In this document: positions 26,199-35,382 of the stretch, piece after piece
How positions within the stretch are numbered: the first letter of the stretch is position 1
Layout of the letters: each line of letters begins with the position of its first letter
NCBI RefSeq assembly: GCF_004794105.1
Contig: NZ_SRYR01000015.1
Coordinates: 1-51,237, forward strand
Length of the DNA: 51,237 bases
Source: Clostridium sartagoforme
Lineage (GTDB): Bacteria > Bacillota > Clostridia > Clostridiales > Clostridiaceae
Reading direction: 5' to 3'
The notes under the pieces: generated by a model
The model's database searches: none
What the model saw: only the letters and a program-made list of their open reading frames with translations
What the model was told of the DNA's origin: nothing
Translations under genes and position numbers: made by a program

Positions 26199-27038
26199 CT
26201 ACCAATTCTTCTCTACATCTTTAGGAACATCCTTTGAATAATAAACATTAATGTTCCATTCTTTGTATTCATTTTCTCCAACTATATAATAATAATATTC
26301 TTTGTTATTTATCTTATCTTCAACAGTAATATTACTCTTATATACAGTTGAACTATGCCCTCTATTTTTAATCCTTAATATTACGTCAAAATTTTCTTCA
26401 TTGTTATTTACTAATTCTACATTAGGTGCTGTCTTTCTAGCCTTAGTTAGGAACGACTCTATATCTGTTGAAAAGACATATTTCAGACATTCAATATCAC
26501 TGTTAATATCTATTCCTACTTTAATATTTGAATAATCTAAAGTTCCATCCAATTTCTTTATAACATCTAAAATTGGATTGTAATATATGTATTCAAAATC
26601 TCTAGGTTTTCTTATTATAGATAAGTTTTGTAAAATCCCTTCATCAAGTCTTTTTGAAACAGTGAAGCTTTGAGTATCATCATAAAAGTTTCCTTCATAA
26701 GCTCCTACAACATAATAAAAAGTCTTTACCTCTTCCCCCATTTTTATCTCAAATATATAATCTGGTTGTAACTCTGACTTCTGCTCACTAGTCTTAGCCT
26801 TTGATAATAAATCATACATATTAGTTATTGATTTGTCGTCAGTTACTAGAAACTTAAAGGATTTATCCCTCATACTTTGAATACTTATTTGATCTATTTT
26901 ATCACTCTCTAAATAATCAAAATATGAATTATCATTGTTGAATTTTGATTTTATACTGTCAACTATCCCACAAGAAGTAAAGCTAAATGACAATATAATT
27001 AATAATGTTAATATTAATCCTTTGGCAGTCTTTTTCAA
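26199..27038 (-). CDS. lipoprotein of unknown function
   Basis: A 279-residue lipoprotein with signal peptide and lipobox (FTSC, near residue 23). The mature part has two similar halves, each built from strand-helix segments (about residues 40-135, YFDYLESDKIDQISIQSMRD..., and 150-275), ending in short ENEY and GENEYKEW motifs. I cannot assign a family. The TTG start has AAGGA five bases upstream. It is co-directional with mrp and separated by 11 bases, so probably cotranscribed. Confidence 0.72.
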   Translation of the reverse strand: MKKTAKGLILTLLIILSFSFTSCGIVDSIKSKFNNDNSYFDYLESDKIDQISIQSMRDKSFKFLVTDDKSITNMYDLLSKAKTSEQKSELQPDYIFEIKMGEEVKTFYYVVGAYEGNFYDDTQSFTVSKRLDEGILQNLSIIRKPRDFEYIYYNPILDVIKKLDGTLDYSNIKVGIDINSDIECLKYVFSTDIESFLTKARKTAPNVELVNNNEENFDVILRIKNRGHSSTVYKSNITVEDKINNKEYYYYIVGENEYKEWNINVYYSKDVPKDVEKNW

Positions 27039-27083
27039 TAATATCCTTCCCCTCTAAAAAAGGTTATCCCTACAATTTAAACT

Positions 27084-27113
27084 AATTAGGAGAAGTAATT
27101 ACTTCTCCTAATT
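27084..27113 (-). terminator. perfect 30-base palindrome, probable terminator
   Basis: AATTAGGAGAAGTAA is followed directly by its exact complement. It lies 50 bases past the stop of the 171-residue gene and 45 bases before the lipoprotein start. With no strong T run it is either a weak terminator or an operator for the lipoprotein-mrp unit. Confidence 0.55.
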
Positions 27114-27162
27114 AAATAAATTATAATACTTTAAAGCTATAATAGCAAATCTTATTAGTCTA

Positions 27163-27678
27163 TCATTTAAAACTAACTGAAATCATATCGAAAACAACTT
27201 TTATGCTATTTTTTACTTTGTTCTTTTTATAAGAATATTTTATTATAAGAACCCTTCCCTCTGAGTAATTCCTAAGATAATACTTATCTATATTTCCATC
27301 TTCCTCTAAGGTTATTACTTTCCAGATATAAATATTATTTTCGGTTTTAGTACTCTTTTTATTTTGGTCTATACTTTCAGCAAACTTCTCTAACTCCCCA
27401 TCTACAATAGATATATCTCCATAAATGACAGTTTCATTATTAAAACTAATAATGAAATCCTCATCCTTAGAATCTTCCCTTACCTCCCATCCTTTAGGTA
27501 AAGAAACAGAATATCTCCCTTCCCTTAGACTATACTTAGTAAAGCCTTCAATATTATTATTTGAAATTGCAACCTTATTAATATTGTTTATAAAGAATCC
27601 CCTCATAAATGTTATAATTAACATAAGGGTCAGAAGTAGGGTGATGGTATATAATCTTTTACTTTTTAACATACTCAT
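27163..27678 (-). CDS. membrane-anchored protein, PsbP-like
   Basis: A 171-residue protein with one N-terminal helix (residues 9-25) and an extracytoplasmic domain whose opening, YSVSLPKGWEV, and pattern of strands are those of small PsbP/MOG1-like domains found in many Firmicutes. The function is unknown. No good ribosome binding site precedes the ATG. It begins 30 bases after the end of the 455-residue gene and is likely translated from the same message. Confidence 0.68.
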   Translation of the reverse strand: MSMLKSKRLYTITLLLTLMLIITFMRGFFINNINKVAISNNNIEGFTKYSLREGRYSVSLPKGWEVREDSKDEDFIISFNNETVIYGDISIVDGELEKFAESIDQNKKSTKTENNIYIWKVITLEEDGNIDKYYLRNYSEGRVLIIKYSYKKNKVKNSIKVVFDMISVSFK

Positions 27679-27708
27679 CAGGATTTATAAGTACATCCTA
27701 TTATCTAC

Positions 27709-29076
27709 CTATTCCATAGGTACAACAACAGTTGAATTTTTAAAGTCATAGAACATTAACCAACATCCACTACCATCCCTTGACTCATCACTAACCCAAG
27801 TTACAAATCCTGTCTTTCCTTCATAAGGTTGATCATCTATATTCCTCTTACCTGGAATACCATAAACAATATATCTAAGATTTCCTTCTTTATCACATTT
27901 ATATCCTAACATGAAATATCTGTGTTGCCTTATATATGGATAATAATTTAGCATTGGATAGTAGGCTACTGCATATCTGTTGTAATTTGACATATTACAC
28001 ATTTCATGCAAATCACTTACAGGAACCTTATACCACTTACAATACTTAATTTCATCATATTTACTTCTGCAACATTCAAACCCATTAGCTAATCCTTCGA
28101 AGTACTCTCCTACGCTACCTCTAACTTTAAATTCTTCTTTATCTTCAATAGTTTCTTCATATTCATCAAATTTATTTTTTATATATCCTCTGCTTAAGTT
28201 TTCATCAATATTTAAATCATTCTTATCAAATGGATTTTTATCACCATTATTATTTTCAAATGGATTTTTTCTTATTTCCGCTTCTTGAAGTACTTCATTT
28301 TGACTAATCTCTTCTTGTATAACTTCTTCCTTTATGATGTTCTCTTTTATAACCTCTTCTCCAGTTAATCTTTCTTCAATTACCTCTTCATAATCTGCAT
28401 CACTTCTATTTTCATCTTCTTGAACTAATTCAATTTCTTCCCTTATTTCTTCATCATAATCTTCAATAGGTTCTAATTCCTCTTCTTTAAATATTTCATT
28501 AACCTCTTGAATTATTACATCCCTATCTTCATCTTCTCTAGTTTCATCTTCTCTATGTTTATCACATTTCTTTTTGTCATCTTTCTTCTTATCATCCTTT
28601 TTCTTATCATCATGTTTATGTTTTCCTTTATCATGGGCTGCTTTTACGATCTTGTAGTTCTTCCAGCTATCACTTGGCTGTTCTCCATTAATAAAGCCAC
28701 ACATAATAACTATTGGAATTTCATTTTTCATCTTAGCAATAGCTGCTCCACTTATCTTGTCGTAGCCAATGCCAAGACCTCCAATATTATCAATGGAATA
28801 TTCCTTTGTTACTTCTGCCTTTCCGCCTTCTGATACTGAAAGTTTTCCTAAATTCACTATCTTTTTAGCATCTTTTTTATTGCAAATAGCTAAAATGTAA
28901 TAATCCTCATCCTCATCATGTCTTAAATTTTGAGCATAAAAGGAAATCTTACAAGTTTCACCCTTAGCCTCTATTTTAGAATATCCAGATAATGTTTTAT
29001 CATTGGAACTAGAATATCCTCTTTCATCTTCTTGTAAAATAATAAAATTTCTATAAAGCTTATTTAATTGTGACAA
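27709..29076 (-). CDS. large hypothetical with acidic/lysine-rich middle and aromatic C-terminal domain
   Basis: A 455-residue protein in three parts. Residues 1-150 are a compact beta domain (RNFIILQEDERGYSSS..., ISFYAQNLR...YYILAIC). Residues 150-310 are very rich in Lys, Asp and Glu, starting with repeated KKDDKK units and continuing with EEVI/EEIS-type repeats. Residues 320-455 form a Tyr/Cys/Trp-rich domain (NGFECCRSKYDEIKYCKWYKVP, YYPMLNYYPYIRQHRYF, GFVTWVS). The last part looks like clostridial spore-coat-type or surface proteins, but I cannot name it. TTG start with GGAGG ten bases upstream. No signal peptide. Confidence 0.72.
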   Translation of the reverse strand: MSQLNKLYRNFIILQEDERGYSSSNDKTLSGYSKIEAKGETCKISFYAQNLRHDEDEDYYILAICNKKDAKKIVNLGKLSVSEGGKAEVTKEYSIDNIGGLGIGYDKISGAAIAKMKNEIPIVIMCGFINGEQPSDSWKNYKIVKAAHDKGKHKHDDKKKDDKKKDDKKKCDKHREDETREDEDRDVIIQEVNEIFKEEELEPIEDYDEEIREEIELVQEDENRSDADYEEVIEERLTGEEVIKENIIKEEVIQEEISQNEVLQEAEIRKNPFENNNGDKNPFDKNDLNIDENLSRGYIKNKFDEYEETIEDKEEFKVRGSVGEYFEGLANGFECCRSKYDEIKYCKWYKVPVSDLHEMCNMSNYNRYAVAYYPMLNYYPYIRQHRYFMLGYKCDKEGNLRYIVYGIPGKRNIDDQPYEGKTGFVTWVSDESRDGSGCWLMFYDFKNSTVVVPME

Positions 29077-29141
29077 ACCTATAGATCCTCCATCTTACAT
29101 TAATTCATTACATTATATGCTATCCATGTGCAAATATGTTA

Positions 29142-29193
29142 AAAATTAAGCTCGTGAGATTATTGTATATTACACCATATTTCTCACGAGCTT
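29142..29193 (-). terminator. rsmA terminator
   Basis: A perfect 12-base stem AAGCTCGTGAGA/TCTCACGAGCTT with a loop of 22 bases; on the minus strand it is followed by AATTTTTAAC. Confidence 0.82.
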
Positions 29194-29198
29194 ATATA

Positions 29199-30032
29199 TT
29201 ATAAATATTTATTTATCTTATCTGAAAGTAAAGCAAACTCTTCTATAGTTAAGGTTTCCCCTCTTCTTTTTGGGTCTATATTTGCTTCTTCAAAGGCTAA
29301 CTCTAACTTCTCCTTTGGAAGACCGATACTCTTTACTCCATTCCATAAAGTTTTTCTTCTCATATTGAAAGAGCTTCTTATTACATCAAAAAATAGTTTT
29401 TCATTATCTACTGATACTCTTGGTTTATCAAGCTTATCTAACTTAACAACTATTGAATCCACCTTTGGTCTTGGCATAAAACATTGAGGTGGTGCCTTTC
29501 TTATTATCTTTGTATCACAATAATATTGAACTAGTAAAGATAGAGCTCCATAATCCTTGCTAGAAGGCTCTGCATCCATTCTTTCTGCAACTTCTTTTTG
29601 TATCATTATAGTTAAAGATTTAAAATTATATTTTTCCTTTAAAAGCTTAACTATAATTGGAGTTGTAACATAATAAGGTAAGTTTGCTACTAGCTTCACA
29701 CTTTTTTCATCCCCTATTATTTCATTAAAGTTAACTTTTAAAGCATCATTATGTATTAAAGAAAACTTAGGATTATCTCCTATTTCTTCTTGCAATATAG
29801 GTATTAAGTCACTATCTAATTCTATTGCAACAACTCTTTTTGCCTTATTTAATAATTGAGCCGTAAGTGTTCCTACTCCTGGTCCAATTTCTATTACTAA
29901 ATCATTCCCATCTACTTCTGCCCCGGCAACTATATCTCTTGGTACAGAGTCATCTACTAAGAAATTTTGTCCAAGTCCCTTAGAAAATTTAAAATTATAT
30001 TTTTTTACTAATTCGGCTGTTTTAATCTCCAC
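29199..30032 (-). CDS. rsmA: 16S rRNA (adenine1518/1519-N6)-dimethyltransferase
   Basis: Dimethylates two adjacent adenines near the 3' end of 16S rRNA late in 30S assembly. The 277-residue protein has the SAM-binding [12 protein letters not shown], the acidic VAIELD, and the catalytic [10 protein letters not shown]. The GTG start overlaps the rnmV stop (TAGTG), with AGGAG nine bases upstream inside rnmV. The order rnmV-rsmA is the usual one in Firmicutes. Confidence 0.97.
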   Translation of the reverse strand: MEIKTAELVKKYNFKFSKGLGQNFLVDDSVPRDIVAGAEVDGNDLVIEIGPGVGTLTAQLLNKAKRVVAIELDSDLIPILQEEIGDNPKFSLIHNDALKVNFNEIIGDEKSVKLVANLPYYVTTPIIVKLLKEKYNFKSLTIMIQKEVAERMDAEPSSKDYGALSLLVQYYCDTKIIRKAPPQCFMPRPKVDSIVVKLDKLDKPRVSVDNEKLFFDVIRSSFNMRRKTLWNGVKSIGLPKEKLELAFEEANIDPKRRGETLTIEEFALLSDKINKYL

Positions 30033-30586
30033 TATTTTTCAACTCCTAGTTTTCTTTCTATTTTTTCTATAGCTGTTATAAATTCTTCTTTACTAATTGA
30101 GTACTTATTTAGTCTTGTAAGCATTTGATTAGCATTTCCGTATCCTATACCTAATTCTTTTCCTAACATTAATCTTCTGCTCTTAGAATTAATGTCACCT
30201 GTTAACTTAAAATAAAACATATCTTCTGATTTATAGATTTCTTCTATAACCTCTTCAGAAACCTTTGCTCTATTTAAAGCTTCTATAATAACTTCTGGAG
30301 TAGCATTTTCCACACCTATATCATCGCCCTTAATTCCATCTTCTTGAGCTATATATGCATGCTTTATTCCTTTAACTCTTTTAGAAATTATACTTCTAAT
30401 TTTTTCACCTGCAAAGTCAGGATCAGTTAATACTATTACTCCTTTTCTCCTTTGAGCATCCCTTATTCTATCTATTACTTTTGCATTTATTCCAAATCCA
30501 CCTACTGCAATTACCTCTGCATCTACAGCTTGTTTTACAGCAGTTATGTCATCTCTACCTTCAACTACAATAACTTCTTTTATCAA
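30032..30586 (-). CDS. rnmV: ribonuclease M5
   Basis: Matures 5S rRNA by cutting both strands of its precursor stem. The 184-residue protein has a Toprim domain with VVEGRDD and [12 protein letters not shown] (the metal-binding Glu and Asp-x-Asp), and a C-terminal part with [23 protein letters not shown] start with AAAGGAAG seven bases upstream. It is the first gene of the rnmV-rsmA pair, overlapping by one base. Confidence 0.96.
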   Translation of the reverse strand: MIKEVIVVEGRDDITAVKQAVDAEVIAVGGFGINAKVIDRIRDAQRRKGVIVLTDPDFAGEKIRSIISKRVKGIKHAYIAQEDGIKGDDIGVENATPEVIIEALNRAKVSEEVIEEIYKSEDMFYFKLTGDINSKSRRLMLGKELGIGYGNANQMLTRLNKYSISKEEFITAIEKIERKLGVEK

Positions 30587-30885
30587 AATATAACTTCCTT
30601 TCTGAAATATTTCTAGTATTAATTTATCCCTATCTAGTTATTATGTCAAATTATAATGTTGTAATAATTACTCAAAAAATAAATTAATTATATAATTTAC
30701 TTTCAAAACTATTTTTTACTATAAATAGCATAGCTACTAAAACTATATTATTTCACAAAACATATATAGTTGAAATATCAATCATCTTGGGAAATTAGTA
30801 TTTCAATAACGCCATATAATTTACTCCAATAAATTAAATTAATTCTAATACCCCTTAAGTTAGTTCAAAAACACAATGTTAATTC
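30587..30885. other. gene-free AT-rich region upstream of rnmV
   Basis: About 300 bases without a gene. I see only AT-rich sequence and presumably the rnmV promoter. Confidence 0.5.
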
Positions 30886-30920
30886 AAAAAACAAAAGGAT
30901 GCTTTAACAGCATCCTCTTA
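30886..30920 (-). terminator. yabE terminator
   Basis: On the minus strand GGATGC pairs with GCATCC (7-base loop), extended by A-T pairs, and is followed by CTTTTGTTTTTTG a few bases after the yabE stop. Confidence 0.85.
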
Positions 30921-30922
30921 TT

Positions 30923-31975
30923 TTACCATTCTCCTGGATAAGCCAAAATATATACAGGAACGTTATATTTTCTTCCCCAGCTACTATATGCTTCTTCTTG
31001 TGAATTAACATATACATCAATGATATTACCTTTTATTGCACCACCAGTATCTGCTGCTACAGCTTTTCCATAACCTTCAACATATAATAATGTTCCTAAT
31101 GGAATAACTCTTGGATCAACTGCTACAGTACTTATACCATTTGGATCTCTTACAGGTACAGTTCCTGTTGCTGTAACCCCACCACCACTATAGGCAGTTG
31201 ATTCACAGTATAATACGCTCTTGTAGTTTAGTAATTGTCCACTTCTACTAGCAATCACTCTTCTAGTACCTTGAACAACAACCTTATTTACTGGTTCTGC
31301 TAATATTTTAGAGCTTTTCACAGCCTTAGAAAATTCCTTACCGTTTTTATAAATTACTTCATAAACGACTTCCTTTTCCCCTGCAGCTCCATCTTGCCTT
31401 ACTTCTTCAAGTCCATGATCAAGACCTGAATCTTCTTCTAAAACTACATCAAACTCAATAGCTTCATTAGCTACTTCACTTTTAACTTCAACATCTACTA
31501 ATGTTACTTGTAAATCTGAAGTAATTTCAGTCTCTAATGCTGGAGTTACTTCATCTACTCCTTCATTAAATTCAATTCCTTGTTCTTCTAGTTCTTCTTT
31601 CTCTACCTTCAGCATGTCTCCAATAGTCTCTTCAGCAGTATCGATTTTCGTAATCTTATCGCCTAAAGTTACCTCTACTGAAACAGCTCTTTTAATAGAA
31701 ATTGTATCACCTTCAGATACATTACTACTTAAAGCTGGTTGAACTTTATCCTTTGGGTTTACTGAAATCCCTTTGGTATCCAACACATCTTTAACAGTCC
31801 TTTTATATGTGACGAATGTCTCTTCCTTACCGTCTATCTTCATAGTTACTGTCTTTTTCATATTTATGAACGTCACTGATAAAACAATAGTAGCAAATAC
31901 TACTACCATCAGTATTTTTGCCTTTGGACTGTTAGAAAAGTTATTTTTCAGGTATTCTTTTAATTTTCCTACCAT
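30923..31975 (-). CDS. yabE: YabE-like cell-wall protein: DUF348, G5 and 3D domains
   Basis: A 350-residue exported protein. One membrane helix (about 18-37) is followed by DUF348 repeats (TVTMKIDGKEETFVTYKRTVKDVLD and two more copies to about residue 165), a G5 domain (about 170-245) and a C-terminal 3D domain with the three-Asp signature DTGGAIKGNIIDVYV. The 3D domain is related to resuscitation-promoting lytic transglycosylases of the RpfB/Sps/YuiC group, so a role in peptidoglycan remodelling is likely. The place between rnmV and tatD matches B. subtilis yabE. GGGAGGAAG precedes the ATG. Confidence 0.93.
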   Translation of the reverse strand: MVGKLKEYLKNNFSNSPKAKILMVVVFATIVLSVTFINMKKTVTMKIDGKEETFVTYKRTVKDVLDTKGISVNPKDKVQPALSSNVSEGDTISIKRAVSVEVTLGDKITKIDTAEETIGDMLKVEKEELEEQGIEFNEGVDEVTPALETEITSDLQVTLVDVEVKSEVANEAIEFDVVLEEDSGLDHGLEEVRQDGAAGEKEVVYEVIYKNGKEFSKAVKSSKILAEPVNKVVVQGTRRVIASRSGQLLNYKSVLYCESTAYSGGGVTATGTVPVRDPNGISTVAVDPRVIPLGTLLYVEGYGKAVAADTGGAIKGNIIDVYVNSQEEAYSSWGRKYNVPVYILAYPGEW

Positions 31976-32010
31976 CTTCTACTTCCTCCCTTGGCAAGAG
32001 CGTCTTTTGC

Positions 32011-32046
32011 ATTATAATTTAATCGGGCGCTTTTGTCAAACTTGAC
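32011..32046 (-). promoter_or_regulatory. near-perfect yabE promoter with a small palindrome on the -35
   Basis: On the minus strand: -35 TTGACA (32034-32039), 17-base spacer, -10 TATAAT (32011-32016), both consensus. GTCAA-AC-TTGAC (32035-32046) is a short inverted repeat across the -35 box that could be an operator. Confidence 0.82.
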
Positions 32047-32235
32047 CTCCTGCAACATTAAAACTGTTCTTATAAAATGCAATTATATGCATACTCAAAA
32101 TATAAATATAAATAATAGCGATATTACAGTTTCTTAATCTTACAGTTCTCTATAAAAGTAGATTCGTATCATACGTTCTAACCTTATCAAAGGCCTTATT
32201 GTAAAAATATTCTAGTACCATTGTTTAATTTTACT

Positions 32236-33021
32236 TTATATAGTTTTTTCCATCAACCTCTTAAAATTATCATTTACTGCTATATTTACTTCTTTTGGGT
32301 CTAATTCTTTTATAATAGCAATTTGTTCTATTATATATTGAATATAATCTGATTTATTCCTTTTTCCTCTATTTGGCGTTGGTGCCATATAAGGCGCATC
32401 TGTTTCGACAAGAATCTTATCTAGAGGAATATCCTTAACTACTTCTACTATCTTCTTAGCATTCTTAAAGGTTACTACTCCACCTATTCCTATATAATAT
32501 CCAAGTTTTATGCATTCCTTCGCAAACTCAGAACTACCTGAAAAGCAGTGTACTATCCCCTTAACTTTAGGAAACTCTTTAATTATGTCTAAAGTATCAG
32601 CATGTGCATCCCTATCATGGATTACAACTGGAAGCTTTAGTTCTTCTGCAAGTTTCATTTGTTTTCTAAATACTTCTCTTTGCACTTCTTTAGGGGGATT
32701 CTCTTCCCAATAGTAATCTAACCCTATTTCTCCTACTGCAATTATTTTGTTATTCTTGCTGATTAATTCAACTATTTCTCTCTCCACATCTTCATTGAAC
32801 TCACAAGCATTTTCAGGGTGTATCCCTAATGCACCATAAATAAAATCATTCTCTATAGTTAAATTATATGTTTTTTCTATACTTTCGTAACTTGATGCAC
32901 AGTTCAATATTCCAACTACACCATTTAATTTAAGGTCTTTTAAAAGTTCTTCTCTATCTTCATCAAATGCATCATCATCGTAATGGGCATGTGTATCAAA
33001 TATTATATACTTATTTTCCAA
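32236..33021 (-). CDS. tatD: TatD family metal-dependent DNase
   Basis: A 261-residue TIM-barrel hydrolase. Metal ligands are in DTHAHYDDD at the N-terminus, GEIGLDYYW, VIHDRDAH, VHCFSG and LVETDAPYMAP. Family members act as 3'-5' exonucleases and in DNA turnover. TTG start with GGAGGT seven bases upstream. In many Firmicutes the order is metG-tatD-yabE-rnmV-rsmA; here metG lies 7 kb away on the same strand, separated by a sugar and phosphate gene cluster. Confidence 0.95.
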   Translation of the reverse strand: MENKYIIFDTHAHYDDDAFDEDREELLKDLKLNGVVGILNCASSYESIEKTYNLTIENDFIYGALGIHPENACEFNEDVEREIVELISKNNKIIAVGEIGLDYYWEENPPKEVQREVFRKQMKLAEELKLPVVIHDRDAHADTLDIIKEFPKVKGIVHCFSGSSEFAKECIKLGYYIGIGGVVTFKNAKKIVEVVKDIPLDKILVETDAPYMAPTPNRGKRNKSDYIQYIIEQIAIIKELDPKEVNIAVNDNFKRLMEKTI

Positions 33022-33126
33022 ATTTTATACCTCCAAACTTAACTTTTTTTATTTATATTAACCATTATAGTACAAAAATATAAATTATAAACACATTTTT
33101 AAGTTAGAAGTATTAAATTGCGTAGT

Positions 33127-33197
33127 AGTTTTTAATATATTATGCTCAGACTCCGTCGCATGCTCCAAGTCGTCTTACGCACAATATGTTAAAAACT
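33127..33197. repeat. 71-base hairpin element
   Basis: AGTTTTTAATATAT pairs with ATATGTTAAAAACT, 13 of 14 positions; the interior is GC-richer (ACTCCGTCGCATGCTCC) than any nearby sequence and has a further AGAC/GTCT pairing. It may be a small dispersed element. Function unknown. Confidence 0.6.
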
Positions 33198-33313
33198 CCT
33201 TGAATAATTTAAATTTGTGGATACAAGCCTACTAAAGGAAGAAATTCAGACGAGCTGAATTTCAACAAAAATTAGTATAATCCTTTAAAACATTTTAAAT
33301 GATGTGTTACTAT

Positions 33314-33424
33314 CAAAGATAAATGGACGGTGAAGTAAGCATATGGCGAAAAATTAGTAGCTTTTACGAGCCTTAGAACTTATTTTTGCAGCCATTTGTC
33401 TTATGAACCGTCCATTTATCTTTG
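33314..33424. repeat. 111-base element with 18-base perfect inverted ends
   Basis: The ends CAAAGATAAATGGACGGT and its exact complement (33407-33424) are followed inward by further imperfect pairing (ATATGGC with GCCATTT, GCGAAAAAT with ATTTTTGC), so the whole element can fold as one long hairpin. This resembles small non-coding inverted-repeat elements. No target-site duplication is evident. It also lies directly downstream of fsa and could terminate it. Confidence 0.72.
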
Positions 33425-33443
33425 CGGTTATATTCGCATTTTA

Positions 33444-34088
33444 TTACTTATTTGCAGCTTCCCAATCTTTTACGAATTTTTCTATTCCTATATCTGTTAA
33501 TGGATGTTTAATAAGATTATCTACTACATTAGGTGGTATAGTTGCAATATCAGCTCCTAATTTTGCTGATTCTACAATGTGAATAGGGTTCCTTATAGAT
33601 GCAGCTATTATTTCTGTCTTTATATCATGAGCTTTAAATATATCTTTTATTTCCTTTATAAGGTTTAGTCCATTAAATCCAATATCATCTAATCTTCCTA
33701 AGAAAGGAGAAACATAAGTTGCTCCTGCTCTTGCAGCTAATAATGCTTGAGTAGATGAAAATATTAGTGTCACATTAGTCTTGATATTATTTTTTGAAAG
33801 ATATGATACCGCTTTTAACCCATCTCTAGTCATAGGTATCTTAACTACAATATTACTATGAATACTAGCTAATTCCTTCCCTTCTTTTATCATTCCCTCA
33901 TAATCCAAGCTAATAACTTCTCCACTTATTGGTCCATCTACAATATCAGAAATCTCTTTTATTGTTTCCTTTAAGTCTCTTTTTTCTTTAGCTATTAATG
34001 ATGGATTAGTTGTAACCCCACTTATTATTCCTAGGTCGTATATCTCTTTAATGTCATTTATATTTGCTGTATCAAGAAAAAACTTCAT
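33444..34088 (-). CDS. fsa: fructose-6-phosphate aldolase / transaldolase-like protein
   Basis: A 214-residue barrel of the short transaldolase group (TalC/FSA). Schiff-base lysine lies in [15 protein letters not shown] near residue 85. Other landmarks are [57 protein letters not shown]. It could act as transaldolase in pentose metabolism or as an aldolase releasing dihydroxyacetone; sequence cannot decide between the two. It follows rbsK by about 100 bases, consistent with a pentose pathway. Confidence 0.92.
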   Translation of the reverse strand: MKFFLDTANINDIKEIYDLGIISGVTTNPSLIAKEKRDLKETIKEISDIVDGPISGEVISLDYEGMIKEGKELASIHSNIVVKIPMTRDGLKAVSYLSKNNIKTNVTLIFSSTQALLAARAGATYVSPFLGRLDDIGFNGLNLIKEIKDIFKAHDIKTEIIAASIRNPIHIVESAKLGADIATIPPNVVDNLIKHPLTDIGIEKFVKDWEAANK

Positions 34089-34191
34089 TATATAATCTCC
34101 TATCCTTAAAATTTTAAATAAACATTATTTATTTTTAATATTTATGTAAATCCATATACTATATAGTATTACTTATTTTTTTAATTATTTC

Positions 34192-35118
34192 TTATTCCAT
34201 TTCACTCTTTGTATAAACGTGATTAACTTCATCTAAAGTTGGCATTCCAGTTTGAGCTCCAAGCTTAGTTACTGCTAAAGAAGCTGCAGTACCTGCAAAT
34301 CTTACTATATTTCCCATAGAATAATTATTAATTATTCCATGTGCCAATGCTCCATTAAAAGTATCTCCAGCTCCTGTTGTATCTGTAACTTTTACACTCA
34401 TAGCTTTAACAGTTTTTACTAAATTATCTTCTATATATGAAGAACCTTCTTTACCTCTAGTAACTATAAGCCTTGTACTTCTATACTTATTTTGCCAATT
34501 TACCATTTCCTTTTCTAGAGTTTCACTATCTTTTATATTTTTTCTACATATTATTTCAAATTCAGTCTCATTAGGTGTAATAAAATCAACATTTTCTAAT
34601 ACTTCATCGCTTATCTCCCTAGCTGGTGCTGGATTTAAAATAGTCTTAACACCATTTTCTTTTGCTACCTTAAGTGCATATTCTACAGTTTCCATAGGTA
34701 TTTCCAATTGAGTTATTAATATATCTGCAGATTTTATTAATTCTATATTTTCATCAATTAGTTCTCTACTACAGAAATCATTTGCTCCAGGAATTACAAC
34801 TATTGAGTTATCTACTTCAGTTTTAAGTATTGTAGCTATCCCCGTAAAAGTAGCGTCATCACTTTTTACTGAACTAACATTTATTCCTTCTTCCTTTAGG
34901 TGTTTAAGAATTTTATCTCCGAAGGTATCTTTCCCTACACATCCTATCATAGCTACCTCATTGCCTAATCTCCTTGCAGCTACTGCTTGATTTGATCCCT
35001 TACCTCCTATAAGATAATTCATTCTTTCGCCCTTAAGGGTTTCACCTATTTTAGGAATTCTTTTTACTTCCATTACTAAATCCATATTTAAACTTCCAAC
35101 TACTACAATCCTTTTCAT
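34192..35118 (-). CDS. rbsK: ribokinase (PfkB family)
   Basis: Phosphorylates ribose to ribose-5-phosphate. The 308-residue protein begins MKRIVVVGSLNMDLVMEV and has the GGKGSNQAVAARRLG sugar-binding segment and the catalytic base region TDTTGAGDTFNGALA. Start at 35118 is supported by GGAGG just upstream; the longer frame from 35157 lacks a site. It sits behind a LacI-type operator and is paired with fsa. No ribose transporter is in the window, so deoxyribose or another pentose is possible. Confidence 0.93.
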   Translation of the reverse strand: MKRIVVVGSLNMDLVMEVKRIPKIGETLKGERMNYLIGGKGSNQAVAARRLGNEVAMIGCVGKDTFGDKILKHLKEEGINVSSVKSDDATFTGIATILKTEVDNSIVVIPGANDFCSRELIDENIELIKSADILITQLEIPMETVEYALKVAKENGVKTILNPAPAREISDEVLENVDFITPNETEFEIICRKNIKDSETLEKEMVNWQNKYRSTRLIVTRGKEGSSYIEDNLVKTVKAMSVKVTDTTGAGDTFNGALAHGIINNYSMGNIVRFAGTAASLAVTKLGAQTGMPTLDEVNHVYTKSEME

Positions 35119-35199
35119 ACTACCTCCAATCAAAACCGTTTTTATAATCAAAATCAATCTAATTCTCTATATTTTATAGCACATTACCCATATATTCTT

Positions 35200-35255
35200 A
35201 TTAAATATGTAACCGGTTATATATTTAATTTAACATCTGATTATTATAAAGTCAA
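35200..35255 (-). promoter_or_regulatory. rbsK promoter with LacI-type operator
   Basis: On the minus strand: -35 TTGACT (35250-35255), 17-base spacer, -10 TAAATT (35227-35232). Overlapping the -10 and the start region is a 30-base dyad (35200-35229) centred on TAACCGGTTA, with only one mismatched pair. A central CG within AACCGGTT is typical for LacI-family operators; the regulator encoded just upstream is the evident ligand. A cre-like TGAAAACATTTACC lies just upstream of the -35. Confidence 0.85.
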
Positions 35256-35335
35256 TACATCGGTAAATGTTTTCAAGATAATTTTTATAAACTTCTGAAT
35301 ATTTTTATTCTATAAATAAATGAAATTAAATTTTC

Positions 35336-35360
35336 AAGGCATCGATATAATCGATACCTT
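35336..35360. promoter_or_regulatory. second dyad in the rbsK upstream region
   Basis: A 25-base near-perfect dyad: AAGG, one mismatch, then ATCGAT, three central bases, and the mirrored half. It lies about 85 bases upstream of the rbsK -35 and after the lacI terminator. It has no T run, so a protein-binding site is more likely than a terminator. Confidence 0.5.
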
Positions 35361-35382
35361 AATTTAAAATATAACTTATATA

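Larger units (their letters stand above)
33022..33443. other. 422-base gene-free region with three hairpin structures
   Basis: No gene. Holds a 71-base hairpin (33127-33197), a nested structure with a perfect GAAATTCAG/CTGAATTTC stem inside a TAAAGGA/TCCTTTA pairing (33233-33287), and a 111-base hairpin with 18-base perfect ends (33314-33424). Confidence 0.65.

Noticed and set aside
33314..33424. 111-base inverted-repeat element as an insertion sequence
   Set aside because: It has no transposase and no visible target duplication; described only as a non-coding hairpin element.
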